The position numbers were made by a program, and so were the translations under genes. DNA of 64,000 nucleotides from Daejeonella lutea (GTDB lineage Bacteria; Bacteroidota; Bacteroidia; Sphingobacteriales; Sphingobacteriaceae): positions 1,796,943 through 1,860,942 of the forward strand of contig NZ_FUYR01000001.1 in NCBI RefSeq assembly GCF_900168015.1, written 5' to 3'. Below are positions 10,201 through 18,248 of the stretch, piece after piece (the stretch's first letter is position 1; the number at the start of each line of letters is the position of its first letter). The notes beneath the pieces were generated by a model. The model did not search any database. It was given only the letters and a program-made list of their open reading frames with translations, and was not told where the DNA came from.

Positions 10201-10880
10201 ATGGTGCTCCAGGAACTTTGTTTAGCGAGGACGGGGGTCAATCCCATCGGATCTATCAGGGTGCCCAAATCCCGCATGGCCAATGGACCATCTAACACCT
10301 GCCCCAGGATATAAGCGGCGACAAAAAGAATTGCTCCCCCAAGGAAACTTGCCATTGATTTCCGTGTGACCGCAGCCAGGGCAAATTGTATACTGGTCGC
10401 AAAGAACGCGTTCGGCAGAACCAGGAAGAAGTATGTGCTCAGGTAAGTAGCCGGCCTGAATGTACCGAGAAGCTCAGCCTCTATGCCAGTAAAGTACATG
10501 GTCAGCAAAATACCCAGTGGGATACCGGTCAGAATAAAGCCGTTCAGCAGAAAAGCGGCAAGCAATCGCCCGCCGAGGTACACCGATTTGCGGGCAGGGC
10601 TGGTATAAGTCAGTGAAAACATCCGCGTTTGCACATCTCTCGCGGCCGCATCCCCCGCTACTGCCCCACCGATCAAAAGCCAGAAAGTACAGCATAAAAC
10701 CGTGACACAGCCAACGATCACCGGGGCATTCACAAGGTGATATCCATCACGTGCGTCATGAACAAAATTTCCCTGGACCAGTAAGAAAGCCAGAACCATC
10801 ATCACCAAAAAATACAGCCAGGTAGAAACTTGCCTTAACTGGTAGCTGAGCTCCATCAGCAAAATCTTTCGAAACTTCAT
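7272..10880 (-). CDS. ABC-2 type permease fused to M1-family metallopeptidase
   Basis: This is a 1202-residue fusion. The first ~590 residues contain two sets of membrane helices of an ABC-2 permease. The C-terminal ~550 residues are an M1 peptidase-like domain with HELAHQWWGNQ near residue 948 and the third zinc-ligand Glu in GLLSESLAW, so the zinc site looks intact. The exopeptidase motif GxMEN is replaced by GYGMGNH near residue 910. The peptidase part follows the last helix and is probably periplasmic. The start overlaps the stop of the ATPase gene by 4 bases (ATGA), so the two make one transporter. Family fusions of this kind are known in Bacteroidota; the substrate is unknown. Confidence 0.9.
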   Translation of the reverse strand: MKFRKILLMELSYQLRQVSTWLYFLVMMVLAFLLVQGNFVHDARDGYHLVNAPVIVGCVTVLCCTFWLLIGGAVAGDAAARDVQTRMFSLTYTSPARKSVYLGGRLLAAFLLNGFILTGIPLGILLTMYFTGIEAELLGTFRPATYLSTYFFLVLPNAFFATSIQFALAAVTRKSMASFLGGAILFVAAYILGQVLDGPLAMRDLGTLIDPMGLTPVLAKQSSWSTIELNTRLIELEGIFLANRLVWLGISLSVLAFAYFRFQFTSPASVGSAKKSVNADSRTDSALLDWRGTASLPLESGDFNLAAGFQQLRVMVSQSFMAIAKKGSGLYLLAFIALIVGAAMPGNLKAKGVPLLASTDQVLLLLNGPLTNPGKFWILIYLLTIFYAGELLWRERESGVAELLNPAPVPNWVLFVSKFLALALMLICWLVFLTTAGILAQLAIGGASLEPSLYLKTLFGFQLIECLIFAALILFLHVLINQKYVAHLVSLIVFACIVYAANLGLEHKLLIFSASPEWSYTSMGGFQSVSAWLWFKAYWIGWSLLLAVIAKLLWVRSRETSLGARLQQMRRRFSRQTAFGLSAAVALVVLTGGFIYYNTNILNEYVPSTDITAGRAEYEHRYGRYRNLAQPLVADVDLHVEIFPGKRQFTARGNYQLVNRSPVSIDTILVAVSDLSETNGINFSPAAKLLATDREAGVLIYTLQESLSPGDSLRMNFLVEHQARGFTNNGEIQIVKNKGTNFSNREHLPVIGYQPYRELDEAGKRKEFQLAARQTNASLYDLQARKYAPFAEHIKFNAVVVTDADQLAVAPGTLRKTWTKGKRKYFHYASDALIRNEYFFFSANYASYRQIWKSSNAAFPPVAIEILNNPGHSENISLMVNSVKASLDYFSREFGPYPHKQIRFVSYPGYGMGNHASTINITAEEGFFLLNPKEDERGFDLVTAVVAHELAHQWWGNQLRYAYLEGAGLLSESLAWYTAMGVMEEKYGAGHLEKLLNFLREEYENPRTRAAVPLLMAADFYQNYRKGPLALYAMSKYIGRNKVNTAIRNLLNKHSKPGQSLSNSLDLYHELEAVTPDSVQYLLADLFKRNTFWDLEAKQAKLRKTKTGQWEVTFVVNARKSLVSARGRETEVPLRDWIEIGIYAHAKNAQERRALYLDKYLIHSKQQTITVTVPTEPAVAAIDPANLLIDWDTKDNFIEVKK

Positions 10881-11815
10881 GACTGCACCTCCCCTGCTTG
10901 CTGAAGTTCGGTCCTGCGCCCATGAAAACCGGTCATGGCACTGAAATAAATATCTTCCAGGTCCGGATGCTGCTGTTCAAAGCCAGCACCGGGGTCTGTT
11001 TGGCTATACACATGCACTATGGTGCGCCCGCCCAATAGTTTAGCAGAAATCACCTGATGTTCATTTGAAAGATCATTCAGCTGATCTTTATCAATAAGCT
11101 TACGCCAGATCTTACCCTGCAGATCTGCGATAGCCTGATCGGGTTTTGCCTCCAACAGTATTTTGCCTTTGTCGATTATGGCCATGTTTGTACACAGCTC
11201 CGAAACGTCTTCGATAATATGAGTCGAGAGGATTACAACACTCTGTTCACCCAGCTCACTCAGCAGGTTCAGGAAGCGCACCCGCTCTGCCGGATCTAAT
11301 CCCGCGGTAGGCTCATCAACGATCAGCAGGCGGGGATTACCAAGGAGTGCTACAGCCACCCCAAAGCGCTGCCGCATGCCGCCCGAATATCCGCCCAGCT
11401 TTTGCCGGCGCTTGTCCCACAAATTGGTTTGTTTAAGCAGCCGTTCGGTTACTTCTTTTCGGGAAGCCCGGTTCGCAAAACCCTTAAGCACGGCAAAGTA
11501 ATCCAATAATTCTTCGGCCGTACTTTTCGGATATACGCCGAACTCCTGGGGCAGGTAGCCCAAAGTTTGACGTATTTGATCTTTTTGCCTGATCACATCC
11601 AGTCCTCCCAAAAAAATTTCCCCCTGGTCTGGCTCCTGTAAGGTAGCCAGCGTCCGCATCAATGTTGATTTACCCGCCCCGTTCGGGCCCAGCAGTCCAA
11701 ACATCCCCGGAGGAATAGTTAGTGACACATTATTTAAAGCATGAACGCCATTTGCATAAGTTTTTGAGACGTTCCGTATCGTCAGATCTTGTGCGTGTTC
11801 GCTGATATTTTTCAT
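10877..11815 (-). CDS. ABC transporter ATP-binding protein
   Basis: From the ATG at 11815 this is a 312-residue ABC ATPase: Walker A GPNGAGKS, Q-loop LGYLPQEFG, signature YSGGMRQR, Walker B LLIVDEPTAGLD and switch His in STHI. The frame stays open upstream, but those residues have no homologous look, so the ATG before KNISEHAQDL was chosen. It supplies ATP hydrolysis for the permease/M1 fusion that overlaps its stop by 4 bases. It is divergent from the LytS/LytTR pair across ~250 bases, which suggests regulation by that system. Confidence 0.93.
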   Translation of the reverse strand: MKNISEHAQDLTIRNVSKTYANGVHALNNVSLTIPPGMFGLLGPNGAGKSTLMRTLATLQEPDQGEIFLGGLDVIRQKDQIRQTLGYLPQEFGVYPKSTAEELLDYFAVLKGFANRASRKEVTERLLKQTNLWDKRRQKLGGYSGGMRQRFGVAVALLGNPRLLIVDEPTAGLDPAERVRFLNLLSELGEQSVVILSTHIIEDVSELCTNMAIIDKGKILLEAKPDQAIADLQGKIWRKLIDKDQLNDLSNEHQVISAKLLGGRTIVHVYSQTDPGAGFEQQHPDLEDIYFSAMTGFHGRRTELQQAGEVQS

Positions 11816-12055
11816 TCTATGCTGTCTATTTAAATGCAAGCTGACCAAGTCTTTGTTCCTTGTTCTTTGCTCTTTTTTCTTTCTCCAAAACAACCATTCC
11901 TCACCCCCATCCCCAAACCCCATATACCGATCCCGTAAACTAATCGACCAAGCCCTGCTTTGCATCCGCGAAAAAGCTGGCAGGCTCATTCAGCACTTTC
12001 GCAGATCGGAAGAAGGCAACTGTCGAGAAGGTTATTAAAGAATAGCCGGAAAAAA

Positions 12056-12063
12056 TACCTTTG
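12056..12063 (+). promoter_or_regulatory. -7 box (TACCTTTG) of the LytS-type kinase gene
   Basis: TACCTTTG fits TAnnTTTG and ends four bases before the chosen ATG at 12068. This supports that start over the in-frame upstream codon at 11960 and again suggests a very short or absent leader. Confidence 0.5.
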
Positions 12064-12067
12064 TCCT

Positions 12068-13117
12068 ATGCATCGAATTAAAAGGGTATTCCGCAATGTC
12101 CATATCGTTCTTTGGGTTTTGTTTGGCCTGCTCGTAGCTCTCCAACTCAGCCAGGATCGGCCGAGTAGCGAGCACTGGCTTACCATGACCACAGGGATCA
12201 TGCTGACCACCCTTTATGTTTTTTACAGCCATTTTATTCTTCTCAAACAATTTTCCGGCAAAAAGAAACGGCGTCCTTACTTTCTCAGGCTGGGTTTGAT
12301 CATCCTTACGGGGAACCTACCCTTCCTGCTATTTCATCATGTAAAATTTGACACATTCTTCCTCTTCTTCAACTACTACATTATCAGCCTCATCTCTATG
12401 GTACCTGTTTTCGTGTTCCTTAGCTGGCTGGCGCGGGTCACCGAAAACCTCGTGATAAATACATTTAAAAAAGAGCAGTTGGAGAAGCAGGCCGTGGAAG
12501 CCGAGCTTTATTATCTCAAATCGCAGATAAACCCACACTTCCTTTTCAATACCTTAAACAATATCCACACACTGGTATATAAGCAGGCTCTGGCAGCTCC
12601 TGAGGCTGTACTTCAACTGGCATCGCTCATGCGCTATATGATCTACGAATCGAATTCCCCACTGGTGCCGCTCAGTCGTGAAATGACTTATCTGCAGGAT
12701 TACATGAGCTTACAGCAGCTGAAATATAAAAATTCACCCGTAGTTGACCTGCAGGTGGAGGGTCTTACTGACAGCTGCCATATCGCACCGCTTTTGTTTA
12801 TACACCTACTGGAAAATGCCTACAAGCACAGCCCTGCACGCCTCGAACCAGGAGAGGTGAAAGTGAACATGAAAATCACCGGAGATACTCTTACCTTCAT
12901 GGTACAAAACCCTGTTAGCACCAATCCGGGTAGAAAGGTTGATGAACCGGGCGGAATCGGCCTGCCGAATGTCAGGAAACGGCTGGCGTTATTATATCCC
13001 GGCAAGCACTCTTTAGAAGCAAACAACTCCGGCGGGACATTTACTGTAAAACTCAAAATCCAAGGCCTCAAATTAATGGCTCATGAAAAAGAAGCTGACC
13101 TGTTATATCATAGATGA
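12068..13117 (+). CDS. LytS/YehU-type sensor histidine kinase
   Basis: The 349-residue kinase has four N-terminal membrane helices (about residues 10-140), a coiled linker and a His_kinase domain with the phosphoacceptor in LKSQINPHFLFNTLNNIH, followed by a GHKL ATPase (LLENAYKHSP N-box, GGIGLPNVRKRL G-box). No extracytoplasmic sensor domain is visible. The start at 12068 was chosen because a -7 box lies just upstream. The response regulator start lies 35 bases before this stop. Neighbours are ABC transporter genes on both sides, so it may sense a membrane or peptide stress. Confidence 0.92.
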   Translation: MHRIKRVFRNVHIVLWVLFGLLVALQLSQDRPSSEHWLTMTTGIMLTTLYVFYSHFILLKQFSGKKKRRPYFLRLGLIILTGNLPFLLFHHVKFDTFFLFFNYYIISLISMVPVFVFLSWLARVTENLVINTFKKEQLEKQAVEAELYYLKSQINPHFLFNTLNNIHTLVYKQALAAPEAVLQLASLMRYMIYESNSPLVPLSREMTYLQDYMSLQQLKYKNSPVVDLQVEGLTDSCHIAPLLFIHLLENAYKHSPARLEPGEVKVNMKITGDTLTFMVQNPVSTNPGRKVDEPGGIGLPNVRKRLALLYPGKHSLEANNSGGTFTVKLKIQGLKLMAHEKEADLLYHR

Positions 13118-13811
13118 TGAGTACCTCGCCCAGGAGATCCTCGAAGAATATGTGAGCAAGGTTCCCTTTCTTGAACTGAAGGGCACTTTCTCAAGCCCCC
13201 TTGAGGCTGCTGAGCAGTTAAAGAACGATAAGCCAGACCTCCTCCTGCTCGACATTAACATGCCTGACCTGGATGGGCTCAGCTTCATTCCTATGCTGAA
13301 CCCGCGACCGATGATCATTCTGACCACTGCCTACGACCAGTATGCGCTGAAAGCCTATGAGCTGGAAGTGATAGATTATCTGGTAAAGCCCTTCTCCTTT
13401 GAACGATTTTACAAGGGAGTTCTGCGGGTGTACCAGGATCACAGCAGTAAACAAGCACCTGAGCAGAAAGCCAACCTGACCGAAAGCAAACCCGATCAGG
13501 ACTACATATTCCTGAAAGTTGGCCACCGCATCCAACGCATCGACATCCGCGATATCCTCCTGATCGAAGGCATGAAAGACTACCTCCGGGTTTCGACGGC
13601 TTCTGAAAAGATCATGACGCTGACCAGCTTTGCCAAACTCGAAGAACTTCTGCCGGCAAATAATTTCGTCCGCGTACACCGTTCCTTCATGGTTGCAATG
13701 GACAAAATCGATCATATTGAAAAAAACAGGATCCGAATCGCTGATCAGATCATTCCGATCAGTGACACGTATTCTGAGGCGTTTTATAATAAGCTGAAGG
13801 GCTTGTCATAA
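13083..13811 (+). CDS. LytTR-family response regulator
   Basis: The 242-residue protein has a receiver domain (IIDDE acidic pocket, phosphoacceptor in LLLLDINMPDLDG, lysine in YLVKPFSFERF) and a C-terminal LytTR DNA-binding domain (residues ~140-240, with DILLIEGMKDYLRV and NFVRVHRSFMVAMDKI). It overlaps the kinase gene by 35 bases in another frame, so the two are translationally coupled. Likely targets are the flanking ABC transporter genes; this is inferred from position only. Confidence 0.95.
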   Translation: MKKKLTCYIIDDEYLAQEILEEYVSKVPFLELKGTFSSPLEAAEQLKNDKPDLLLLDINMPDLDGLSFIPMLNPRPMIILTTAYDQYALKAYELEVIDYLVKPFSFERFYKGVLRVYQDHSSKQAPEQKANLTESKPDQDYIFLKVGHRIQRIDIRDILLIEGMKDYLRVSTASEKIMTLTSFAKLEELLPANNFVRVHRSFMVAMDKIDHIEKNRIRIADQIIPISDTYSEAFYNKLKGLS

Positions 13812-13820
13812 TACTGGCGC

Positions 13821-13859
13821 CCGTCCTTAATCGAACATATACTGTCCGAATGTGAACAG
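13821..13859 (+). promoter_or_regulatory. tandem operator pair CTGTCC-N6-GAACAG (putative sigma-54 enhancer)
   Basis: The proximal site at 13842-13859 is CTGTCC-GAATGT-GAACAG, identical at all 12 outer bases to the site at 49032-49049 before the efflux operon. A weaker copy, CCGTCC-TTAATC-GAACAT, lies at 13821-13838, 21 bp upstream. The proximal site ends 51 bases before the TGGCAC element. Binding by the NtrC-type regulator at 38953-40335 is inferred. Confidence 0.65.
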
Positions 13860-13910
13860 CACTTCCGCGAATCTACACCCAAGGTGCTGAAAATAAAGGC
13901 TTTAAAATAT

Positions 13911-13925
13911 TGGCACTGGTTTAGG
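13911..13925 (+). promoter_or_regulatory. sigma-54-like promoter TGGCAC-N5-TAGG
   Basis: A perfect -24 TGGCAC is followed with correct spacing (GG-N10-GG) by TAGG where TTGC is the consensus. The start codon of the FtsX-type permease lies 46 bases from the first base of the -24 element. The -12 match is weak; the shared operator spacing with the efflux promoter raises confidence. Confidence 0.6.
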
Positions 13926-13956
13926 TATGCTGGCTTGAACGATAGATGATCACCGT

Positions 13957-16401
13957 ATGATAAAGAATTACTTAAAAACCGCCTGGCGTAATTTATTCAG
14001 CAACAAGCTTTATACCCTCCTGAATATCGCAGGGCTGACTTTTGGCATCACCTGTTTCCTGCTTATCGGGCTGTATGTTTTTGATGAACTAACATTTGAT
14101 CAGCAACATAGCAAAGCAAAGCAGATTTACCGGGTTGTACAGCATATAAATACTAAGGGTGAAGCAAGTATCATCGGTTCTGCAAGTCACACTCTCGCTG
14201 AGCAATCACGATCATCCATTGCTGAGATCGAAAACACGACTAAGATCAGATTTATCGGCCGGGATAATCTTGTAAACCCACAAAATCCGGTGAATAACCA
14301 GGAGACAATAGCCATGGCCGATGAACGGTTTCTGCAAGTTTTCGACTTCCCCCTGCTCTACGGCAATAAGGATGCTGCGTTAAAAGAGCCAAATTCTATC
14401 GTTGTGGATGAAGAGCTGGCAAAGAAATTATTTAACAGTACGGATGTGCTGGGGAACACCCTGGTGTTTAATTTTCTTCAAGAGCCTTTAAAAATTACCG
14501 GGGTATTGAAAAAACTACCCGCAAACTCTAGCCTGAGATTTAATTTACTATTATCAGATGCCACAATTAAAAATGAGGGTCCGGTTGACTGGCTCCGAAA
14601 CGATTATAACGTTTTCACGGTGCTGGAAGAAGATACCGATGCAAGCCTTGTCGGGACTAAACTGACAAAACTGGTTCTTGATAAAATTCAACCGGAGTTA
14701 GGAACAAGCTTTTCGTTCAGTCTGCAGCCCCTGAGCGATCTCCATCTCAAATCCTCTGAAATTAGGGATGGGGCCAGGAACTCAAATGTCGATCCAATGC
14801 CCCGCGGAAGCCTTTTATATATCAAAATATTTTCATTTATCGCTTTCTTCGTGCTGCTTATTGGTGGTATAAATTACATGAATCTAACTACTGCACGGGC
14901 ATCTAACCGCTTGAAAGAAATTGGTGTACGCAAGGTTGCCGGCGCTATGCAGGGGCACCTGATCAGGCAATTTCTTATAGAATCATTGATGCTAACCTTT
15001 ATTTCTTTTGCGCTGGCTGTAATCGTATTAAATCTTGCCCTGCCGGCTTTTAATACGTTCACGAGCAAAGAATTGTCCCTGGGCTTTTCAACAGATTTTA
15101 AAATTTGGCTGTATGCGCTGGCGTTTACGGCATTAACAGGGATTTTAGCCGGCACCTATCCTGCATTCTTGCTTGCTCGCTTCAAACCCGTTTCTTTAAT
15201 GAAAGGGTTAAACCTGCACTCAAACAAAGATGTATCCTTAAGGAAAGTACTGGTGGTATTCCAGTTCACGATCTCAACGGTGATGATCTTTGCTACAATT
15301 ATTCTTTACCAGCAGGTTCAGTTCCTGAATCAAACCAATCTCGGTTTCGATAAGGATCTCCTGGTGGTTATTGATGTGAATTCCGGTAAAGCAAGATCAA
15401 ATTTTGAAATGGTGAAAAATGAGATGATGAAGATCCCTTCCGTAAAAAGTGTGTCAGTGTCATCAAGGGTTCCCGGAGAGTGGAAAACGTTTATGAACGT
15501 CAAGATCAAACCACGAGGCAGCTCAGATGATCACCGGATTGCATTTTTCGTGGGGGCAGATAAAGATTTTACAAAAACCTTCGGTGTTCATCTCCTGGAT
15601 GGAAGGACTTTTGATACTGTGAATGATTCAGCCTCTGTCATTCTTAATGAAACGGCAGCAAAGATGCTGGGTATTACACGGGCTGATGAGCAATTAGTTG
15701 AGATCCCTTCAGCTGCCAGCGGCGGATTATCTTACCAGGCCATCTCAGATTCAAATCTTCCGTTTGAAGCCAAAGTAATCGGTATTGTCAAAGATTTTCA
15801 TTTTCAATCGCTAAGAGATAAAATTGAACCGCTGGTACTCGCATACAACCAAAATCCGGTGCAACCGATAGATTACTTTACAGCTAAAATTTCATCTTCA
15901 GATGTTAAAGGCAGCCTGAGCAAGTTAAAGGAAGTAATGCTGAATAATGATCAGCAAGATCCTTTTGAGTATAACTTCCTCGATGACCAGATTGCAAAGT
16001 TCTACATCGAAGATCACAGGCGTCAAACCATGATTATCTGGGCAGCATTATCCAGTGTTTTTATTGCTTGCCTGGGCTTGTTCGGCCTGGCTACATTTTC
16101 TGCAATGCAACGGGTTAAAGAAATCGGAATACGCAAAGTACTGGGAGCGGATGTTCTTGGATTGGCTGCCCTCTTATCAAAAGATTTCCTGAAACTGGTA
16201 TTAATAGCAATCTGTATCGGTTTTCCGCTTGCCTGGTGGGGAGCAAACAAGTGGCTGCAGGAATACGCATATCATATAGATGTAGAATGGTGGATGTTCG
16301 CCGCTGCGGGTTTCCTCGCCATTTTGACAGCCTTGTTAACGACAAGTTTCCAGGCGATTAAAGCGGCCCTCTCAAGCCCGGTCAGGAATTTAAGGAGTTG
16401 A
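13957..16401 (+). CDS. FtsX/MacB-type ABC permease, full-length duplicated form
   Basis: The 814-residue protein has the layout of Bacteroidota ABC transporter permeases: N-terminal helix and MacB_PCD periplasmic domain, three helices (~290-420), a second helix and periplasmic domain, and three C-terminal helices. Each FtsX domain has the RLKEIGVRKVAGA or RVKEIGIRKVLGA signature. No ATPase gene is adjacent, so it must share one in trans, possibly the MacB-like ATPase at 45435-46103. It stands alone 145 bases after the LytTR gene with its own sigma-54-like promoter and operators. Confidence 0.93.
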   Translation: MIKNYLKTAWRNLFSNKLYTLLNIAGLTFGITCFLLIGLYVFDELTFDQQHSKAKQIYRVVQHINTKGEASIIGSASHTLAEQSRSSIAEIENTTKIRFIGRDNLVNPQNPVNNQETIAMADERFLQVFDFPLLYGNKDAALKEPNSIVVDEELAKKLFNSTDVLGNTLVFNFLQEPLKITGVLKKLPANSSLRFNLLLSDATIKNEGPVDWLRNDYNVFTVLEEDTDASLVGTKLTKLVLDKIQPELGTSFSFSLQPLSDLHLKSSEIRDGARNSNVDPMPRGSLLYIKIFSFIAFFVLLIGGINYMNLTTARASNRLKEIGVRKVAGAMQGHLIRQFLIESLMLTFISFALAVIVLNLALPAFNTFTSKELSLGFSTDFKIWLYALAFTALTGILAGTYPAFLLARFKPVSLMKGLNLHSNKDVSLRKVLVVFQFTISTVMIFATIILYQQVQFLNQTNLGFDKDLLVVIDVNSGKARSNFEMVKNEMMKIPSVKSVSVSSRVPGEWKTFMNVKIKPRGSSDDHRIAFFVGADKDFTKTFGVHLLDGRTFDTVNDSASVILNETAAKMLGITRADEQLVEIPSAASGGLSYQAISDSNLPFEAKVIGIVKDFHFQSLRDKIEPLVLAYNQNPVQPIDYFTAKISSSDVKGSLSKLKEVMLNNDQQDPFEYNFLDDQIAKFYIEDHRRQTMIIWAALSSVFIACLGLFGLATFSAMQRVKEIGIRKVLGADVLGLAALLSKDFLKLVLIAICIGFPLAWWGANKWLQEYAYHIDVEWWMFAAAGFLAILTALLTTSFQAIKAALSSPVRNLRS

Positions 16402-16440
16402 GATGGAGGATTGGAATGGAAGTGAGAGGCAGGAAGAATG

Positions 16441-16478
16441 AAGTATCAGGTATCAGGTATCAGGTATCAGGTAGAAAG
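16441..16478. repeat. short heptad array (AGGTATC units)
   Basis: Four to five perfect 7-base units of AGGTATC follow the permease stop. The whole spacer from 16402 to 16774 holds no convincing gene; the rest of it is palindromic DNA described separately. Confidence 0.85.
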
Positions 16479-16575
16479 TGCGGGTAGGCAGCGTGAACTA
16501 GGATGCTCAAGTATATCGGTTCTTCATGTCAAATCTTGATAACTCAGATTTCGTTTTACATTGCCGCCCTTTGTT

Positions 16576-16655
16576 CCCCGCCGGCGGGGGTTGGGGGTGG
16601 ATATGAGTCTTTGCGTCAGTCTTCTCAATCGGGAAAGCTTTCCCCAATTGGGGAA
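16576..16655. other. cluster of perfect palindromes upstream of a secreted-protein gene
   Basis: Three perfect palindromes lie within 80 bases: CCCCGCCGGCGGGG (16576-16589), GGGAAAGCTTTCCC (16631-16644) and TTCCCCAATTGGGGAA (16640-16655); the last two overlap. They could be operators or RNA hairpins in the leader of the gene at 16775. Nothing here encodes a plausible protein. Confidence 0.7.
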
Positions 16656-16774
16656 TTCTATCCCAATAATTTTTCTGGCATCTCAGAAAAAAAACGCATT
16701 TGGAGTCTTAAAAACGCATTTTCCATTTTGGACCCGCCTTTGTCTTAGTAGATGCAAATACCGAAAGACAAAAA

Positions 16775-17305
16775 ATGAAAAAGATATTCGCACTAATCGC
16801 ATTCGTTACTCTAATAAGTTCAGCATCATTTGCACAAACAGCAAATCTGAACATCACCTTATCTGATGTTCTTTCATTCTCAGTAACTCAGCCCGCTGCT
16901 CTTACTGTAAACTTTGATACAGAAGAAAAATACACCAATGGTATCACTGCTTTAGCAACTGATCATATCAGTGTTGTCAGCTCTAAAGGATTTGTTGTTA
17001 AAGCAATCGCCGGAACAGTAACTGGGACTGCAGCATTAACTCCCGGCTCAGTAAAGCTGACTTCAGCAATCGGAACTACTAACGCAGGAAATACTGCCGG
17101 CATCACTTACGGGTCAGGAGTTACCTTACCAGCATCAGGTGGTACAGCAGCAACAATCGTTACAGCAACGTCTTCATCTTGGAACGGCTCTAACTCAACA
17201 AATAAATTCAATGTTTCTTACCTGATCGGTGCTAATGGTGCTTATGCAGGAAAGACGACTGGTGCGAATGTGATACCGGTGGTTTATACGGTGACGCAAC
17301 CTTAA
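16775..17305 (+). CDS. secreted beta-rich protein of unknown function
   Basis: The 176-residue protein has a clear signal peptide (KKIFALIAFVTLISSASFA, cleaved before QTANL). The mature part is rich in Thr, Ser, Gly and Ala, has no cysteine and ends in NVIPVVYTVTQP, which suggests a beta-sandwich surface or pilus-like protein similar in style to DUF4402 proteins. I do not recognise the family with certainty. It is monocistronic, preceded by palindromes, followed by a heptad array and then a terminator. Confidence 0.75.
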   Translation: MKKIFALIAFVTLISSASFAQTANLNITLSDVLSFSVTQPAALTVNFDTEEKYTNGITALATDHISVVSSKGFVVKAIAGTVTGTAALTPGSVKLTSAIGTTNAGNTAGITYGSGVTLPASGGTAATIVTATSSSWNGSNSTNKFNVSYLIGANGAYAGKTTGANVIPVVYTVTQP

Positions 17306-17585
17306 ACAGTTGAGAGTTGACAGTTGACGGTTGACGGTTGAAAGTGGAGAGTTGAGAGTGGAAAGTGGAAAGTGGCTGGGCGGAGAGCACAGGAAAAAGT
17401 GGAAAGTGGAAAGTTGAAAGTGGAAAGTGGAAAGTGGAAAGTGGAAAGTGGAAAGTGGCTGGGCGGAAAGTACAGGAAGAAGGTGTAAGAGGAAAGGTGA
17501 CATTTGATGGTTGACGGCTGAGGTGAAAGGTGGAAGAGGAGAGTTGAAAGTGGAAAGCGGAAAGCCGAAAGAGTTGGGCGGAGAT
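17306..17585. repeat. long heptad array (GTGGAAA / GTTGACG units)
   Basis: About 40 consecutive 7-base units start right after the stop of the secreted-protein gene: first GTTGACN, then GTGGAAA, with interruptions. A longer word containing TGGGCGGA recurs three times (near 17379, 17457 and 17574), giving higher-order periodicity. The open frames here only mirror the repeat (FHFPLST every 21 bases) and are not genes. Confidence 0.92.
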
Positions 17586-17647
17586 ACACAGAAAGACACA
17601 AAAGATATAATTAAAGAATTTTCATAGGTTAATAGGTTTAGTTGAAA

Positions 17648-17672
17648 GGGTTCCTGGGAGGAGCCCTTTTTT
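17648..17672 (+). terminator. rho-independent terminator
   Basis: GGGTTCCT pairs with AGGAGCCC around a GGG loop (one G-T pair), followed by TTTTTT at 17667-17672. It is placed to end transcripts of the secreted-protein gene after reading through the heptad array. Confidence 0.75.
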
Positions 17673-17768
17673 GTGGGAAATGCTAACGTTTTCCGGACAT
17701 TACATCTACCCTTCCTATAGTTTGACAATTAAGCTATGTCTTCGGATATAGCTTTTTATTATTCTTTA

Positions 17769-18248
17769 TTACTCATTAATCATGAGCTTCCCTGCCATCG
17801 CAAATTTGATCAGGGCAGCGCTGTTACGGGCTCCTGTTTTTTGAAGCAAAGTACCGCGATGCCCTTCCACGGTTCGTTTACTAGTAAATAAACGGTCGGC
17901 TATTTCCTGGTTGGTCAGGCCATCCCCTATCAAATTGAGGATCTCCAGTTCCCTGCTTGTCGAATGCACCCTGTCAACGCTTAGCTGTTTCCATCTCTCC
18001 GGGGTCAGGAGCGCAAAGCCGATCGAGCTCGCCAAAAAACGCTTTCCTTCAGCGAGGCGTGTAATAGCCAGTACCAGCTCTTCAACAGGATCTGTTGCCA
18101 GTACATAGCCATCAGCACCCGGGTGGAGGGCACTAACTACGCTGTAGTCCGGGTCAAGACTGGCCATCACAAGAATCTTTGCCCCCGACTTTGACCTCAG
18201 CTCTGAATAGTTAAATCCCTGCAGATCGGCAAAGCTTAACACCAGCAC
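17769..18248 (-). pseudogene. N-terminally truncated NarL/FixJ-type response regulator
   Basis: The frame encodes the end of a receiver domain (KILVMASLDPDYSVVSALHPGADGY) and a complete LuxR-type helix-turn-helix (SRELEILNLIGDGLTNQEIADRLF, TSKRTVEGHRGTLLQKTG). The first ~50 receiver residues, including the acidic pair, are missing, and no Asp stands at the phosphoacceptor position (VIVLVLSFADLQG). An in-frame TAA lies about 14 codons before the only usable start, a GTG at 18248. It is either a remnant or a small DNA-binding protein that works without phosphorylation. Confidence 0.65.

Noticed and set aside
13218-13715. A 165-codon minus-strand frame within the LytTR regulator
   Set aside because: It is antisense to a conserved two-domain regulator and has no recognisable features.
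16503-16866. Two plus-strand frames across the palindromic spacer
   Set aside because: They run through GC-rich palindromes and into the signal-peptide region of the secreted-protein gene in another frame.
17195-17728. Minus-strand frames of 99-177 codons with FHFPLST-type repeats
   Set aside because: The 21-base peptide repeat is three 7-base units; this is array DNA, partly antisense to the secreted-protein gene.
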